Assembly: GCF_964340395.1 (NCBI RefSeq)
Contig: NC_135550.1
Span: 28,430,176-28,494,175, forward strand
Length of the DNA: 64,000 bases
Source of the DNA: Glandiceps talaboti
Lineage: Eukaryota; Hemichordata; Enteropneusta; Spengelidae
Reading direction: 5' to 3'
Every line of letters begins with the position of its first letter. The stretch's first letter is position 1. A program made the position numbers and the translations under genes. Positions 25,001-37,700 of the stretch are shown here, one piece after another. The notes under the pieces are model-generated. The model ran no database searches. It was not told the origin of the DNA and was given only the letters and a program-made list of their open reading frames with translations.

Positions 25001-27120
25001 GATTCCTTATTCTTGTCCACACATGTCAACCATTCTTTTCTGTATCTCTGTAGAACATGTTATTTCACATTCATAATTTCAATATTTCAACAGCAGGAAG
25101 TCACAACCAATAACATTAACATAATAATGAAGAACACAGACAATAAATAATTCGTTTGCTTGCATTTTTTTATTTTTCATAAAATAACAAGCATATAAAA
25201 TTACATATAATGTATGTTAAATTTTAAACTTAACTACTACGTATAAATTATTTTGATTACAATGATTTTATCTAAAAGGAAGTGAAATTCCATTGCTGTC
25301 CCATGTATTATAAACCTTTCATGGTCTTTCTTTTTTATTCTGTCGGCATGAGGATACTTTGAGCATTAAAGTAATCATTACAAGCAGTGGTAGTGTCACT
25401 TTTATGACTCTTAAAAAATATAAAATTACAACCTATGGTTCTTTTGGTGTAAGAGCACAGACGATGTTGACCTTCAACAGCACAACATCTGTCATTAAAT
25501 AATCACCATGGAATTTGAATATCTTACTGCTAGAATTGATACTGACATGGAATGGAATTAAAAAGCATGTACTGAAAGATTTCTGAGTGTCCATAAAAGT
25601 GGTAGACAGACCATATTTTTAGTACTATTCTTAACATGGGACTGCAAGTATGTATGCATTGCTGTTATTTTCAAGGCTGACATACAGATTAGCATGGATA
25701 AATCTGCAGTGGAGCAGTAATTTATTTATGTGTTAGTCACCTTGGCAACATATGATCATGTTGATCTGAGAGGATCCTACGAGCTCTGTAGGATACCATG
25801 AATTCATTGATAATAAATCAATTCATAAGTCAGTCAGCCAAGAACATTAAGCAACACAGGAACAAGCTTGTATTAACAGCAATGCATATTTCTGGTCATT
25901 TCATAAATACTAATATATTTCCTATAAAAAGTGACCATCTTTGGTATTATCAAGAAATAAAAGATGACATAGAAAGACTTGTATCTTCAGGTAAACTATG
26001 AAATGTAATTTTTTACTGAGTATAATATATTTACTAGTAATACTAATTACATAGATGAACAGATTTCCAAAAGTCTGGAACGTACATTGCATATATATTT
26101 CATATGAATGTATACAAAATTCATTTTTACAAATTTATAAAACATGAGGCATTTGATTGAGACTGTTTGACAGTGAAATTCTTAGCTAAATGCTGACCTG
26201 TACACAATTGATTTATGTAATTACACTTTGCCTGTACAGACATGTACACATTCCCCATACATTATATATCATACATATTCAATCTTCATAATTATAACCA
26301 TATCATCTCTTCGCAAGCATTTAATGTCAAAACAGTTTACACAAATAAATAAATAAATTTTGGAAAAATGGCAATATCTTCACAAGACGGAAAAATACAT
26401 TTCAAACCAAATAAAATATACAAAGATATTTTTTGCAGAACTGAAGTACATAATAAATACTATCAATTAATGCACTACATATTGTATTTTCTGGACCATT
26501 GTACCACATCAGACATGATTTTGGCCATACCATTTAAACATTTGACAATACCTGAACAGGGAAACCAGATCATCTCATTTTTGTCAAGATTGTCATTCTG
26601 ATTTTCCAAAATTACTGAAACTTCAGAAAGAAAGACTCCATCCATGTCGTACACTTCATTTTGTCTAGTCTTTTTATACTTTCAGTTTGTTTGTTTTCAA
26701 TTGCCAGGTTACTTATTGCCATGCTGTCAGGTACAACCTCCTGCCCCTATTCATAAATGGTTCATTCTTGACTATATTGCTTACCATTTACATATTCCTT
26801 TATCATTTACATATTCTCTTGCTCTGGACAGCCAAATCTCTGTCTGATTTTGAAATGTTGTAGCACACATTTTCCTGATTATATTAACTAAATGATACAA
26901 AATCTATTGTACATGAATTGATGACATCAGGCTTCCTTATCAGGCTTTATTTTTATTACAGCTTATTTCATACTACCTCAGCAAAATATCTTGGCATCCA
27001 CTAAAAAATATATATTTTCTGGATTGCACTGGCAATATTGTAGACAGTAAAAAATACTTGAAGCACAACAACAAATTGCAATTATTTTCTATATATTTTT
27101 TCATATGCAATAGTAATGTA
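22036..27120. other. Intergenic, no gene recognised
   Basis: AT-rich sequence with poly-C tracts near 22287 and 23945. No convincing coding exon or transposon end was found. Part of the right end may be 3' UTR of the minus-strand SERTAD gene if a distal poly(A) site is used. Confidence 0.35.
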
Positions 27121-27126
27121 TTTATT
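27121..27126 (-). terminator. Candidate polyadenylation signal of the SERTAD2-class gene
   Basis: TTTATT on the plus strand reads AATAAA on the minus strand, about 410 bases after the stop codon at 27534. Other AATAAA hexamers lie further downstream, so usage is uncertain. Confidence 0.3.
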
Positions 27127-27533
27127 TAGAAAACATTTTTCGCATAATTTTATAGTTTCCTTCAAAATATAGAGTTGCATCTTTGAATTTTTTTTCAATA
27201 TTTTGATGATGGTTAATTCTGATATAAATATTCTACCATTTGTTGGCTTATTGGTCTCTCTCTCTCTGTCCCTCTCTCATAAAAACACAATACTGCTTCT
27301 TTTTAGAAATCTAGCCACAGACAAATTGGCTATTGCATAATTATCACCTCAGTACTTTCAATGAATTCTTAATCAGTGGGCTGATGTCAAGGCATACAAA
27401 AAATGGTCAAATATCAAATTTTGATGGGAAAATATTGGAAGAGATTCTTTTCATTAATAAATAAATGATTTCATTTGTGTACACTGGAAGAACAGGAATA
27501 CACATTTTTTTCATAATTTATACTATTTTGTGA

Positions 27534-28406
27534 TTACATACCAACTTCAATAAGGACATTCATGATTTGATCAATGTCATCCAGTATATCACTCCTACAA
27601 CTGGTAGTTGGACATAGATTTGATATGGAAGTAGAGTCTGTAGTGGCATTCACTTTCCAAACTTCTTCAGTACTTTTTGGGCTGATTGGCGTAAAAAGAT
27701 CAAAGTCATACAATGAAACGTCTATATCTCCAAATTCTTCCTCGCCTGCTTCAAGTAAACTTAACGTTGAGTCAATACTTTCAATATCAGTACAATTTGA
27801 TTCTCTTTCACAATTATTGTTGTTGTTCACAGTTTTGACATCAGTCTCAGTCCTACACGTTTCATGTTTTTCAGAGGCGTCACTTGTCTCACATGTGCCT
27901 AGAGGTGAAAGCGGCTCAATTTTCTCTATGTCCATTGACAGGTCTGTACTTTCACAAGTTGCACTGTCCTTCTTCGTCCTTGACACATTGTTGTACTGTC
28001 TACATGTCATTTTTTCTGAACACACATTTTCTTTGTCCTCATCTTGGCTTTTGACTTTGGTTTCTGTTGTAACACTGCATTTATTGAATGCTCTCTGACT
28101 TTCTTCTTTAGTTGGTATTTCCATGGAATCCGTATTTTTACTGATGTACGGCGGAGGAGAGAGTCCCCTGCCACCATATATCATACCAGTATTTTCCATT
28201 TGCAACTCCTTCTCAATTTGCTTGAGCGTATTGCAAATCAAAACTGAACGAAGCAGCTTTGGTTCTGTAACATTTTGGCAAGACCTCAGTTTATGGAGGG
28301 ATATATTCAAAAAAGATTGGCGTTGTTCACTGTACAAATTGGCAAAGCCCATCTCTTTCTCTTCTTCCAGTTCATGGTATTTTCGCTTCACACCTTTGCC
28401 CAGCAT
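27534..28406 (-). CDS. SERTAD2: SERTA-domain transcriptional co-regulator, SERTAD1/2/3/CDCA4 class (290 aa)
   Basis: One coding exon. The start at 28406 gives MLGKGVKRKYHELEEE, matching the human SERTAD2 start, and an intron acceptor ends 4 bases upstream (28411-28412), so the longer upstream frame is intronic. Features: basic KRK motif at residues 7-9, SERTA domain at about 27-69 (RQSFLNISLHKL, then EPKLLRSVLICNTLKQIEKEL), an Asp/Ser-rich middle, DIDVSLYDFD near residues 225-234 matching the transactivation segment, and a C-terminal SDILDDIDQIMNVLIE like SERTAD2 and CDCA4. Known role of the family: nuclear co-regulators linking PHD/bromodomain proteins and E2F/DP transcription. Human SERTAD2 is 314 residues. 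The SERTA box also resembles CDCA4, so this may be the single ancestor-type gene of SERTAD1, 2, 3 and CDCA4; the symbol is the nearest match. It is convergent with AFTPH. Confidence 0.92.
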   Translation of the reverse strand: MLGKGVKRKYHELEEEKEMGFANLYSEQRQSFLNISLHKLRSCQNVTEPKLLRSVLICNTLKQIEKELQMENTGMIYGGRGLSPPPYISKNTDSMEIPTKEESQRAFNKCSVTTETKVKSQDEDKENVCSEKMTCRQYNNVSRTKKDSATCESTDLSMDIEKIEPLSPLGTCETSDASEKHETCRTETDVKTVNNNNNCERESNCTDIESIDSTLSLLEAGEEEFGDIDVSLYDFDLFTPISPKSTEEVWKVNATTDSTSISNLCPTTSCRSDILDDIDQIMNVLIEVGM

Positions 28407-28410
28407 AAGT

Positions 28411-31400
28411 CTGCAATTAGACAAACATACAATGCAGGTTGATATAAGTATGGTAATAGAAAACTGATGTCTTGTCACAGCACTCTCCTATTGGACTCTT
28501 TGGAGGTGACAAAGTGTCCAGGTATTTTTTAATACCAGGGATATACATACAAGCAAAGCTATTGTGATTTGAAACACTCATTACTGTCTAGATTACCATG
28601 AGTCACCTTGATTCATAGGTCATCCTCATTTAATGACAGGCCAACTATGATGTCACTAGGGGCTCGCAGAAGGTACATGTCATACAGCATACCCAAATTA
28701 AAACTGACCACAATGCAGCATGGCCAATCTACTAACGCCAGATAACACCTGATATCTTGACCAGTTTGCACATGCAACTAGTACAAACAAAACCAGGGCA
28801 GGGCTCAACCTTGAGTCAAAGGTTGACCAAATCTAGGTGCCTCTAAACTTGCAATTTACACTGAAAAAATTCAGTTACATATATAACTAATCATCAAAAA
28901 TCTCATTATGTGTGTTTTCCAGTGACAAGCTAGGGGGAAAAATTCCACTACACATCAACTGACTGTTATTGTCTGTTGGTAGCCATGTCTCAAAGTATAT
29001 GGCATCAAAGCAATGGAATTTTATAGTGACTCCACCCAAGTCTAACCCATATGAAATATAGGTTGACTGCAATCTGAAGCGTTGTAGCAGATTTAAATCT
29101 TGTCATGCCTAAACTTTCTTACATATGGTAAGACAATTTTGAGAAAGATACCTTTCCTGTTCATTTTATATCTAAATATACAATTCAGGCATTCAAATTG
29201 TCTTCTGACTATACATAGACAAAGTATTATTTACAAGTACGACATTCTTACAGTGGCAAAAAAATGGATGATCAAAAATGGACAACTGTATTATTTTTAA
29301 ATGTGAATAATTTTTTAATGGATAAGATAAACAAGACTAATTCAATGTGAATGGTTGCAAGTGAATTATTAGAATTATAAATAAATTGAATGAACATTGC
29401 ATAAATAATGTCAAAGTTTTGTTAACAATTAACCCTATTATTATGTATACATGGGTTATGTTGATTTTCAGGTTTTTCATATTTGTGTGCATATTGTAAT
29501 CATTAAGATAAAAATTATAAAATACAAATATGCAGAACATTCTAGAAAGTTAAACCCCCACATACAATGACATCATAAGAGACTGATACCTAAACTACAC
29601 ATAATGGTATCTGTCACAAGGTATTTCTAATCTAACTCCTTTGTTTGATGTTATATCCTACACAAACTTGCAAAACTGGAGTAAATCGCCTGCGGTTGGT
29701 TGGTTGGCTGTTTAGTACTGGTAAAGCCACAAGTGGTAAAGTGGTAAATGCCAATGCATTTGTACTGAACTTCACGTTATGTAGATAAAATTCACAAATA
29801 CAGTTTTTCTTCTCATAATTGTTTGGACAACCTCATGCCTAATCAAAATCAGCTTATTTCACAGCTTTCCTTTAAAAAAACAAGTTACTTCATTAGATTA
29901 ATTATTGTCTACAAAATATATCATTTTAGGGATTAGGTTGGGGTTTTTTTTTGGTTTTTGTTTGGTTTTGTTCCTTAGGCCTAAAAAAATAATTGTTTGG
30001 TTCAGGTTACCTGACCCCACCTAGCTTTTCACTGCTGACCCTAAACTTTTTTTCATGTATTCAAGAAAAAAGTAATAATATTGAAAAAAATTGTGAAGTC
30101 TCACAAGAAATAGTAGATGCGGAAACTGTCATCAACTTAAAAAGACACTATAAAACTGTTCTTCCAATCTGTAATGGTTTTACATCTGATAGGAAGAAAT
30201 AAACATTTGGAAAACAATGGAAAACCTGAACTAGACACTCACACAGAAAAAAAATATAATAAAATGAAATAAAAAATCTACCTACCCCACCTATTCTAAA
30301 ACTGATCGTAATCGGAACCACACTATTTTTTTATTAGGCCTTTTTTTTTTTAAAGGAAGCCGTTCACCCTATGTTTTCATCAGTTTAAAATCTGCAAGAC
30401 TTTGAAAAAAAATTGAATATAGGTGTTTAACAGAAGCCGTTCATATACGTACGTAAACATAAAAAACATTGCGTCAGATGTATTTCAGGTATCGTTCGTA
30501 GTTGTTTACAACTTGTATTCACTGTTACCTTACAAAGTGACCTTCTTTACCCTGCGCTGGAAAATAACCTTATTATTCATTCAAGGCCGACTCACGATCT
30601 CGCTATCACGTACTCTCGAGGCTGAGGAAAAACACATCTAATCGCCATTTTTACAGATATTGAATGCTCTAACCCATCAATTTCAAACAACAGCCATTAC
30701 AAACTGGCATTTTCCTACTTAAATTTACACTTTTCCTGACTCGATTTCAAGCTCTAGATATTTGTTGGTTTCCTTGGCCGTATGACCTGTGCACTAGAGA
30801 ATAGGAGCTCGCCATGTTTGGCCTTGTCCTGGATAGGACTGTTTCAAATGCAAGGTTTTCCTTTCTATCGGCTGTTTACCAGCCTTGACACAGGCTCCGA
30901 AATAGCTAGACTTACGGTTACTTGGATTTTTCAGTCCACCTTAGTGACAGATCTTGTTTGAAAATTCCTAATGAATAATACAAATACAAACGCGGTGATT
31001 CTACTTCCGCTCCTGACAACCAAAGTGTTTGTGAAACCACTGGCCATCTATGTGTCTTGTGCAATATACCAACTTCCTGGTGAAATTGCACTATTTGTAA
31101 CCTGTCAAAAATATCGCTGACATGATTTTTCGAAGTTTCATCATCATGAGGTAACAAGATTTTCAAGTTTGGAACTTTCAAAAAAGTAAATTACTTGCCC
31201 TTGCGTAAAAGTTGTACGCGGTGCCACGCATACGAAAAACAAGAAAGTAGCGCTTGTTTGTACGTCACGGCCGATGAGAGATTAATTTAGCCTTTTAGGT
31301 AACTAGCCCGGTCCGGTGCGATTTGGCGGTTATAGTAATATTCGAATAAGAACTCTTGAAGAACAGGAATTTAGGAATAAAATCACAATTTTCTGAACAT

Positions 31401-31999
31401 CGTATTAATGGAACAAGTTACGTCTTGTATATACCAGCAGCAGACAACGTACTTTGATCGTCCGACATCCGGCCCGGTCCTCTAAACATGCAAATGACTG
31501 TGTTCAGTGCTTGACAGTTCGCTAGAAACAAACATTATCAAAATTTAGAGTTGGATACTTACAAATTATTGCTTTTAAGTATTTCAGGACCTAATACTGA
31601 TCGTGGAGGCTTGGTTCTGTGGATATGTGTATTACATTGACGCTTGTTAACTGAATAACACGGAACTCGTAGCGTAAATGGGAAAACCTGTTTTCGTCCC
31701 GGCTGATTCTAGAAACTGACCTCTGAGCCAAGGTCTTGATTGACAAATCACATGATAATAAGGAAGGCGGTCAATATGTGAAGAGCTCTGCTATTGGTTG
31801 GTGTGTCAGTTGAAAAAAAGACGAGCAAAATAGATATTTCGCAAGGAAAATGTTAAGAATGTGATAGTATCAGTCATCGTAATATCGTTTCAAATTTAAA
31901 ATGCGAATGGAGATCGGATGCACAATTGTCAAAATTTATGTTTAAAGACGACAATCATCGTAAAAAGCCTCTCGAATAGCACTGGCCGTGTTTCAGAAT
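28411..31999 (-). other. Probable 5' intron / upstream region of the SERTAD2-class gene
   Basis: The acceptor at 28411-28412 implies at least one upstream noncoding exon. Minus-strand GTAAGT donors at 31557-31562 and near 30908-30913 are candidates. CpG density rises from about 30.5 to 32.3 kb. A MITE lies at 29977-30341, and no other coding sequence was recognised. Confidence 0.4.
29977..30341. mobile_element. MITE-like element with ~33-bp imperfect inverted ends
   Basis: The left end starts AGGCCTAA, then an A-rich stretch and TTGTTTGGTTCAGGTTAC. The right end, reversed and complemented, starts AGGCCTAA, then an A-rich stretch and GTGTGGTTCCGATTAC. The 365-bp body has no meaningful coding capacity. 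Flanks are T-rich, so a target duplication cannot be defined. Confidence 0.55.
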
Positions 32000-32047
32000 G
32001 AACCAATAAGATACGGCGTTATAGATTAGCACGACAATATTACCTTC

Positions 32048-32335
32048 TGACGTCACGCTGCCCATATATGGCTTCTTGCGCACGTGCCAACCGTATGCTG
32101 TGCCACACTTATAATATGCTAATAAGCACCGGAGTAGAAACTTGTTGACTACATGTTTACAACTATGGTAACGCAAACAAAATGGAATGTAAGCCCGGAA
32201 AACAAACCCGTGCTTTACAGAAAAAGAAACGTACCCGATGCGTTGAGGTTTTTTCTCATCTTGACATTGATTTAGGCGTGTTTTATAAACTACAATGTTA
32301 TACAATGCATATATGTGGGGGTACATGTTGAGTCA
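32048..32335 (-). promoter_or_regulatory. Clustered CRE, CArG box, E-box and AP-1 site
   Basis: Perfect consensus sites visible: CRE TGACGTCA at 32048-32055, CArG (SRF) CCATATATGG at 32062-32071, E-box CACGTG at 32081-32086, and AP-1 TGAGTCA at 32329-32335. The first three lie within 39 bases. The block is about 3.6 kb upstream of the SERTAD2-class coding exon in a CpG-enriched region, and the gene needs an upstream noncoding exon. This is a plausible promoter, but the transcription start is not shown. Confidence 0.5.
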
Positions 32336-32339
32336 CAGC

Positions 32340-33467
32340 TTTTGCACTTGCGCAGTGTCCACCTACGGTTACTGAGTGAAATGAGGCAAAAATCCAGGTT
32401 TACATATACACGTGTTATAAAACTGTTTTCAGTAGTATTTTTACGTAAGTGATGGTGTCTTCACTGCCGTTGGAACTGTTATGTTATGCAATGTGGCTAT
32501 TGCCAACCCTACATCAAACCCCCATTTTTTTCTTATGCTGAAGAAACCTGTCAACATTTTATGAAGAATGCTTACAATGGTAGCGTATGGGGTCATTATA
32601 CTCGGGGTTATTCACCCTGTGGCGTAAGTTGCTCACCAAAGCTACCTCCTAGGCCTAATACCTTGCCCGAAAGAGTAAAAATATCACTCTTAAATCAAAG
32701 ATACAGGAGAGGATAGAGGGGGAAAAGACACTTTACAATATGATCGTGATGGATAGCATGTAATGCAGTTGTATACGTACTGTGCACGTATAGTGTAGAA
32801 GTACATTGTATAATTTCAATATATTTGGGGAATGTCCTCTTGGTGTTCAGTAATTCAGACGTTCAAGAATTCAAGTTACGACAAGGGTGAGAGGCAATCA
32901 CCGAATGGATACAGGTACACATTGGCTGGGGATACATAGTTATGGAACTAAGCCCCCAAAGCAATTCTTAACTAGTAATTCTTCAAATGAGTGCAAGTAA
33001 TTACGTCGATAAATCAGTTTTCAAGATGCCAGAAAAGATCATTCATAGGATTATTAGCCGGGTTATCATTCTCCAATTATCGATTAAAATAGGTTACACA
33101 AATATATATCGTATTTATACTCCTATCAGTGTGGTACCTCGGACTTCCTTTCTTTAAAAAAAAAGTTAATATTAAATCTAAAAATCTATACAAGTTTACA
33201 GGACAGGAGATAGTATGAATCAGTTAGCTTATTGCCATTGATGAATAGCAATGTGAGCTTCATAATTGACACACATCATGTCTATAGTGACACTTATGTA
33301 AAGGTTACAATTTGTGTAAGTCTTACTATCAATTCAATATGCTGCCTGTTTCGAGGATCAATTTTCATTCTAGTGAATTTCTGCAACATGTTGCCGACAA
33401 ACTTTTCAAACATGGTTGATTCGAAAATATTAAACTATTTCAGCTTGCGCGTAAAACCCGAGTCTAC
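32340..33467. other. Intergenic, nothing recognised
   Basis: No coding exon, repeat family or RNA gene could be supported. It may still include part of the SERTAD2-class promoter. Confidence 0.35.
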
Positions 33468-33516
33468 CTGTCTGTTTGTTTGTTTGTTTGTTTGTTTGTT
33501 TGTTTGTTTGTTTGTT
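33468..33516. repeat. Microsatellite (TTTG)n
   Basis: About twelve consecutive TTTG units. Confidence 0.9.
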
Positions 33517-34610
33517 CAAAAGGTTTGGTTTATTAAAAAAACTACTCGGGCACTAGCACACAAACTTATACAAAACTGACATTCGTCGTTTACTTCAGAT
33601 TTCTAATTCCAAATGCAAGTTTGTTATAAACTGCAACTTCCATTCTACAAGTATTTGCCATATCAAGCAAAAAGTTTCTCGTCCATCATATAAGTAGCCT
33701 TTACTTGCTAGTACGCGGTCAATATTACTTGTTATTGTTATTATTAAATATTGCAATATCAGAGATGATATAATTTCCAAGAATTCCAAGATACAAGAGT
33801 AAAATGCGGTCACAGAGGTTGTGTACATATATGTGTATGTAACACTTTTTTTTCATAAGAGAGTCTTGCACCTACCCTGTACGTCACGGTTGCATCTACC
33901 GATTGCATACTCGTTGTTGAAAACCAATGTTGGTTTGAAATTACGATTGATAGAGGCAATCCCCTAGGCTAGTACTAGTCCTGATGATTTTAAGTAATAA
34001 TTTATTAGTAATAATTTATTTGCCCAAAATATATCATTCAATATGTAATTTTCTTACTTGTATACGTGCATGTGATTTCTGTATTTCAGGTTCCAAATAT
34101 GACAAGTGAAAACCAAACAAACTATCCTGATCCATTTTTATCAAAACAAAATCTCGTCCACTTGAGCCAATCTAATAATCCCACGGACTACAGCTATAAT
34201 ATTAATTGGACCTTATTGGGATATGTCGTTTGATATTTAAAAAACGAGCACTCAGGACTTCCTGTAAATAGTGTGTTTGGTTCACACCTCACACTGATTG
34301 CGTCATTCGCCCCCTACACGAGTCAAGTTGTCGTATCGTCACTTCATAAGAAATTGTATATTCTGATTGTGCACTTCATTTTCGCTATACTGTAAGTTTG
34401 TTTCTTGAAGTTGGTTAGTGTACGTTCTTGTGCAAAATGTCATCATCTCCATCTTAACTGCAAAATTCAAAGACAATCTGTTGTTTGTCACGAAACCGGT
34501 TATTCTAAATGACTATATGACTAATAACAAACATTACCTCGATCACTGAATTAATTTGGTTATTAGTTTACTAAAAAACAGAGCACTGGGTCAGTCAATT
34601 TAATTGAATT
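33517..34610. other. Intergenic, nothing recognised
   Basis: AT-rich sequence with no supported coding exon or repeat ends. Confidence 0.35.
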
Positions 34611-34618
34611 TGACGGTT

Positions 34619-35948
34619 CTAGGCCCGTTGCCCCCCCCCCCGGCCCATTGCCCCAAAGTCTTTACCCCCAATAATATATCAACATATTCGGGTGACCCTA
34701 AAACGAATGACAACCCGAATGACGGAAAACGAACGACAGCATTGGGTATGTAAACAGTGGAATGACACCCCTTTCTACATTCAGTTAGTTGAATGATACC
34801 CTCTGCACTGTAAATCCAGTGGAATGACAGCCACCACTCTATAAATTATGTGGAATGACAGCATTTTCAATGCTTTTGAACTGAAATGACAGCATTTCCA
34901 GTGGGTAAACAGCGGAATGACACCCTTTTCTGCAATTAGTTAGTTGGATGACACCCTCTGCACTGTAAATCCAATGGAATGACAGCCACCACTCTATAAA
35001 ATAAGTGGAATGACAGTATTTTCAATGCTTTGGACATTCACCTAACTGGATGTAGAAAAGGGTGTCATTCTACTGTTTACATACTGGAAATGCTGTCATT
35101 CCAGTTCCAAAGCATTGAAAATGCTGTCATTCCACTTATCTTATAGAGTCACGGCGGCTGTCATTCTACTTGTTTTACAGAGGGTGTCATTCAACTAACT
35201 GAATGCAGAAATGGGTGTCATTCTACTGTTTACCCACTGTAAATGCTGTCATTCCAGTTCCAAAGCATTGAAAATACTGTCATTCCACTTATTTTATAGA
35301 GTGGCGGCTGTCATTCCACTCGTTTTACAGTGCAGAGTGTGTCCTTCAACTAACTGAATGTAGAAAAGGGTGTCATTCCACTGTTTACATACTGGATATG
35401 CTGTCATTCGTTTTCCGTCATTCGGGTTGTCATTCGTTTTAGGGTCATTCACATATTCTACATCTTCAAGTTGGATTGATCATGAATGTGACTTACAGTC
35501 CATGACTTGATCTCGCATACATACTAACTATTACATCGCGTCGGTTTATCCAAAGGAATCTTTTATGATTCTTTTAGGTTATTGAATCTAGTACTGTAAC
35601 ACTGTCGAACTTCAAAGATTGTCCGTCAGGTGGTCAACATTAGAACAAATTAAGTGTAAATTGTTGGCAAAAAAAGTGTCGTCATTTTAAAGTATCCAAG
35701 GCATCGAACATGCAAACACAAAATTTCCTTGAAACAAACAGAGCAATGAGTCGGTTCTAATTCGCAATAATTTCTAACATTTGAATTATGCGATAACTTG
35801 TCATTTACTATTGTCATGTCGAGTAAAACTAAAATTAAAGTTTCTAAAAGTACTTTCGATTCAGTTGAGGGGACAAAAGGCCGGGGGCAAAATGACCAGA
35901 GGGCAACAGGCCGGGGGGGGGGCAAAACGCCGGGGGGCAACGGGCCTG
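34619..35948. mobile_element. Possible outer inverted-repeat element enclosing the foldback element
   Basis: AGGCCCGTTGCCCCC at about 34620 is mirrored by GGGGGCAACGGGCCT ending at about 35948, each followed inward by further GGCC and GCCCC-type subrepeats. The pair would bound a ~1.3-kb element into which the foldback element later inserted. No clear target duplication was found. Confidence 0.4.
34690..35450. mobile_element. Foldback-type DNA transposon, 761 bp, with 8-bp target duplication
   Basis: Two long arms (about 34690-35035 and 35040-35450) are inverted copies of each other and leave almost no unique centre. Each arm holds about two tandem ~165-bp units, and GAATGACA-type motifs recur a dozen or so times per arm in opposite orientation. 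The outer ends share TGACCCTAAAACGAATGAC. ACATATTC occurs directly outside both ends (34682-34689 and 35451-35458), a perfect 8-bp target duplication. There is no coding capacity, so any transposase came from elsewhere. Confidence 0.85.
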
Positions 35949-36095
35949 CTGCCGTTTACTTTTACCCTCAAATATGTTATTAATTCTCCTTACTCAGTGG
36001 TACAAACATGTTACAGCCCTCCAGAGTTTAACAAATGCGTGCCTTGCCCTTATATTTGTTAAGTTCTGACAGGGCTGTAACCTTTATTTATTTAC

Positions 36096-36250
36096 AAAAT
36101 GTATTTGTATGTATGTATGTATGTATGTATGTATGTATGTATGTATGTATGTATGTATGTATGTATGTATGTATGTATGTATGTATGTATGTGTGTATGT
36201 ATGTATGTATGTATGCATGTATGTATGTGCGTGCGTGCGTGCGTGCGTAT
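36096..36250. repeat. Microsatellite (ATGT)n
   Basis: About 30 near-perfect ATGT units, then GTGC units and a few CTGT. Overlapping open frames (MYVC repeats) are artefacts. Confidence 0.9.
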
Positions 36251-36378
36251 ATGCCTGTCTGTCTGTCTGATTTTGCTCATGATTAAAATAACCAAATTAA
36301 ACCTCGGGAGCTGTCGATTACCGAGTAAATCAATAATGAGTTGATGATAGCCATGCGAATGTATATGATATGTGTATG

Positions 36379-37700
<1,322 letters not shown>

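Noticed and set aside
28407-28478. Longer N-terminus (24 extra residues) for the SERTAD2-class protein
   Set aside because: A pyrimidine-containing acceptor ends at 28411, and the conserved family start MLGKG begins at 28406, so the upstream codons are intronic.
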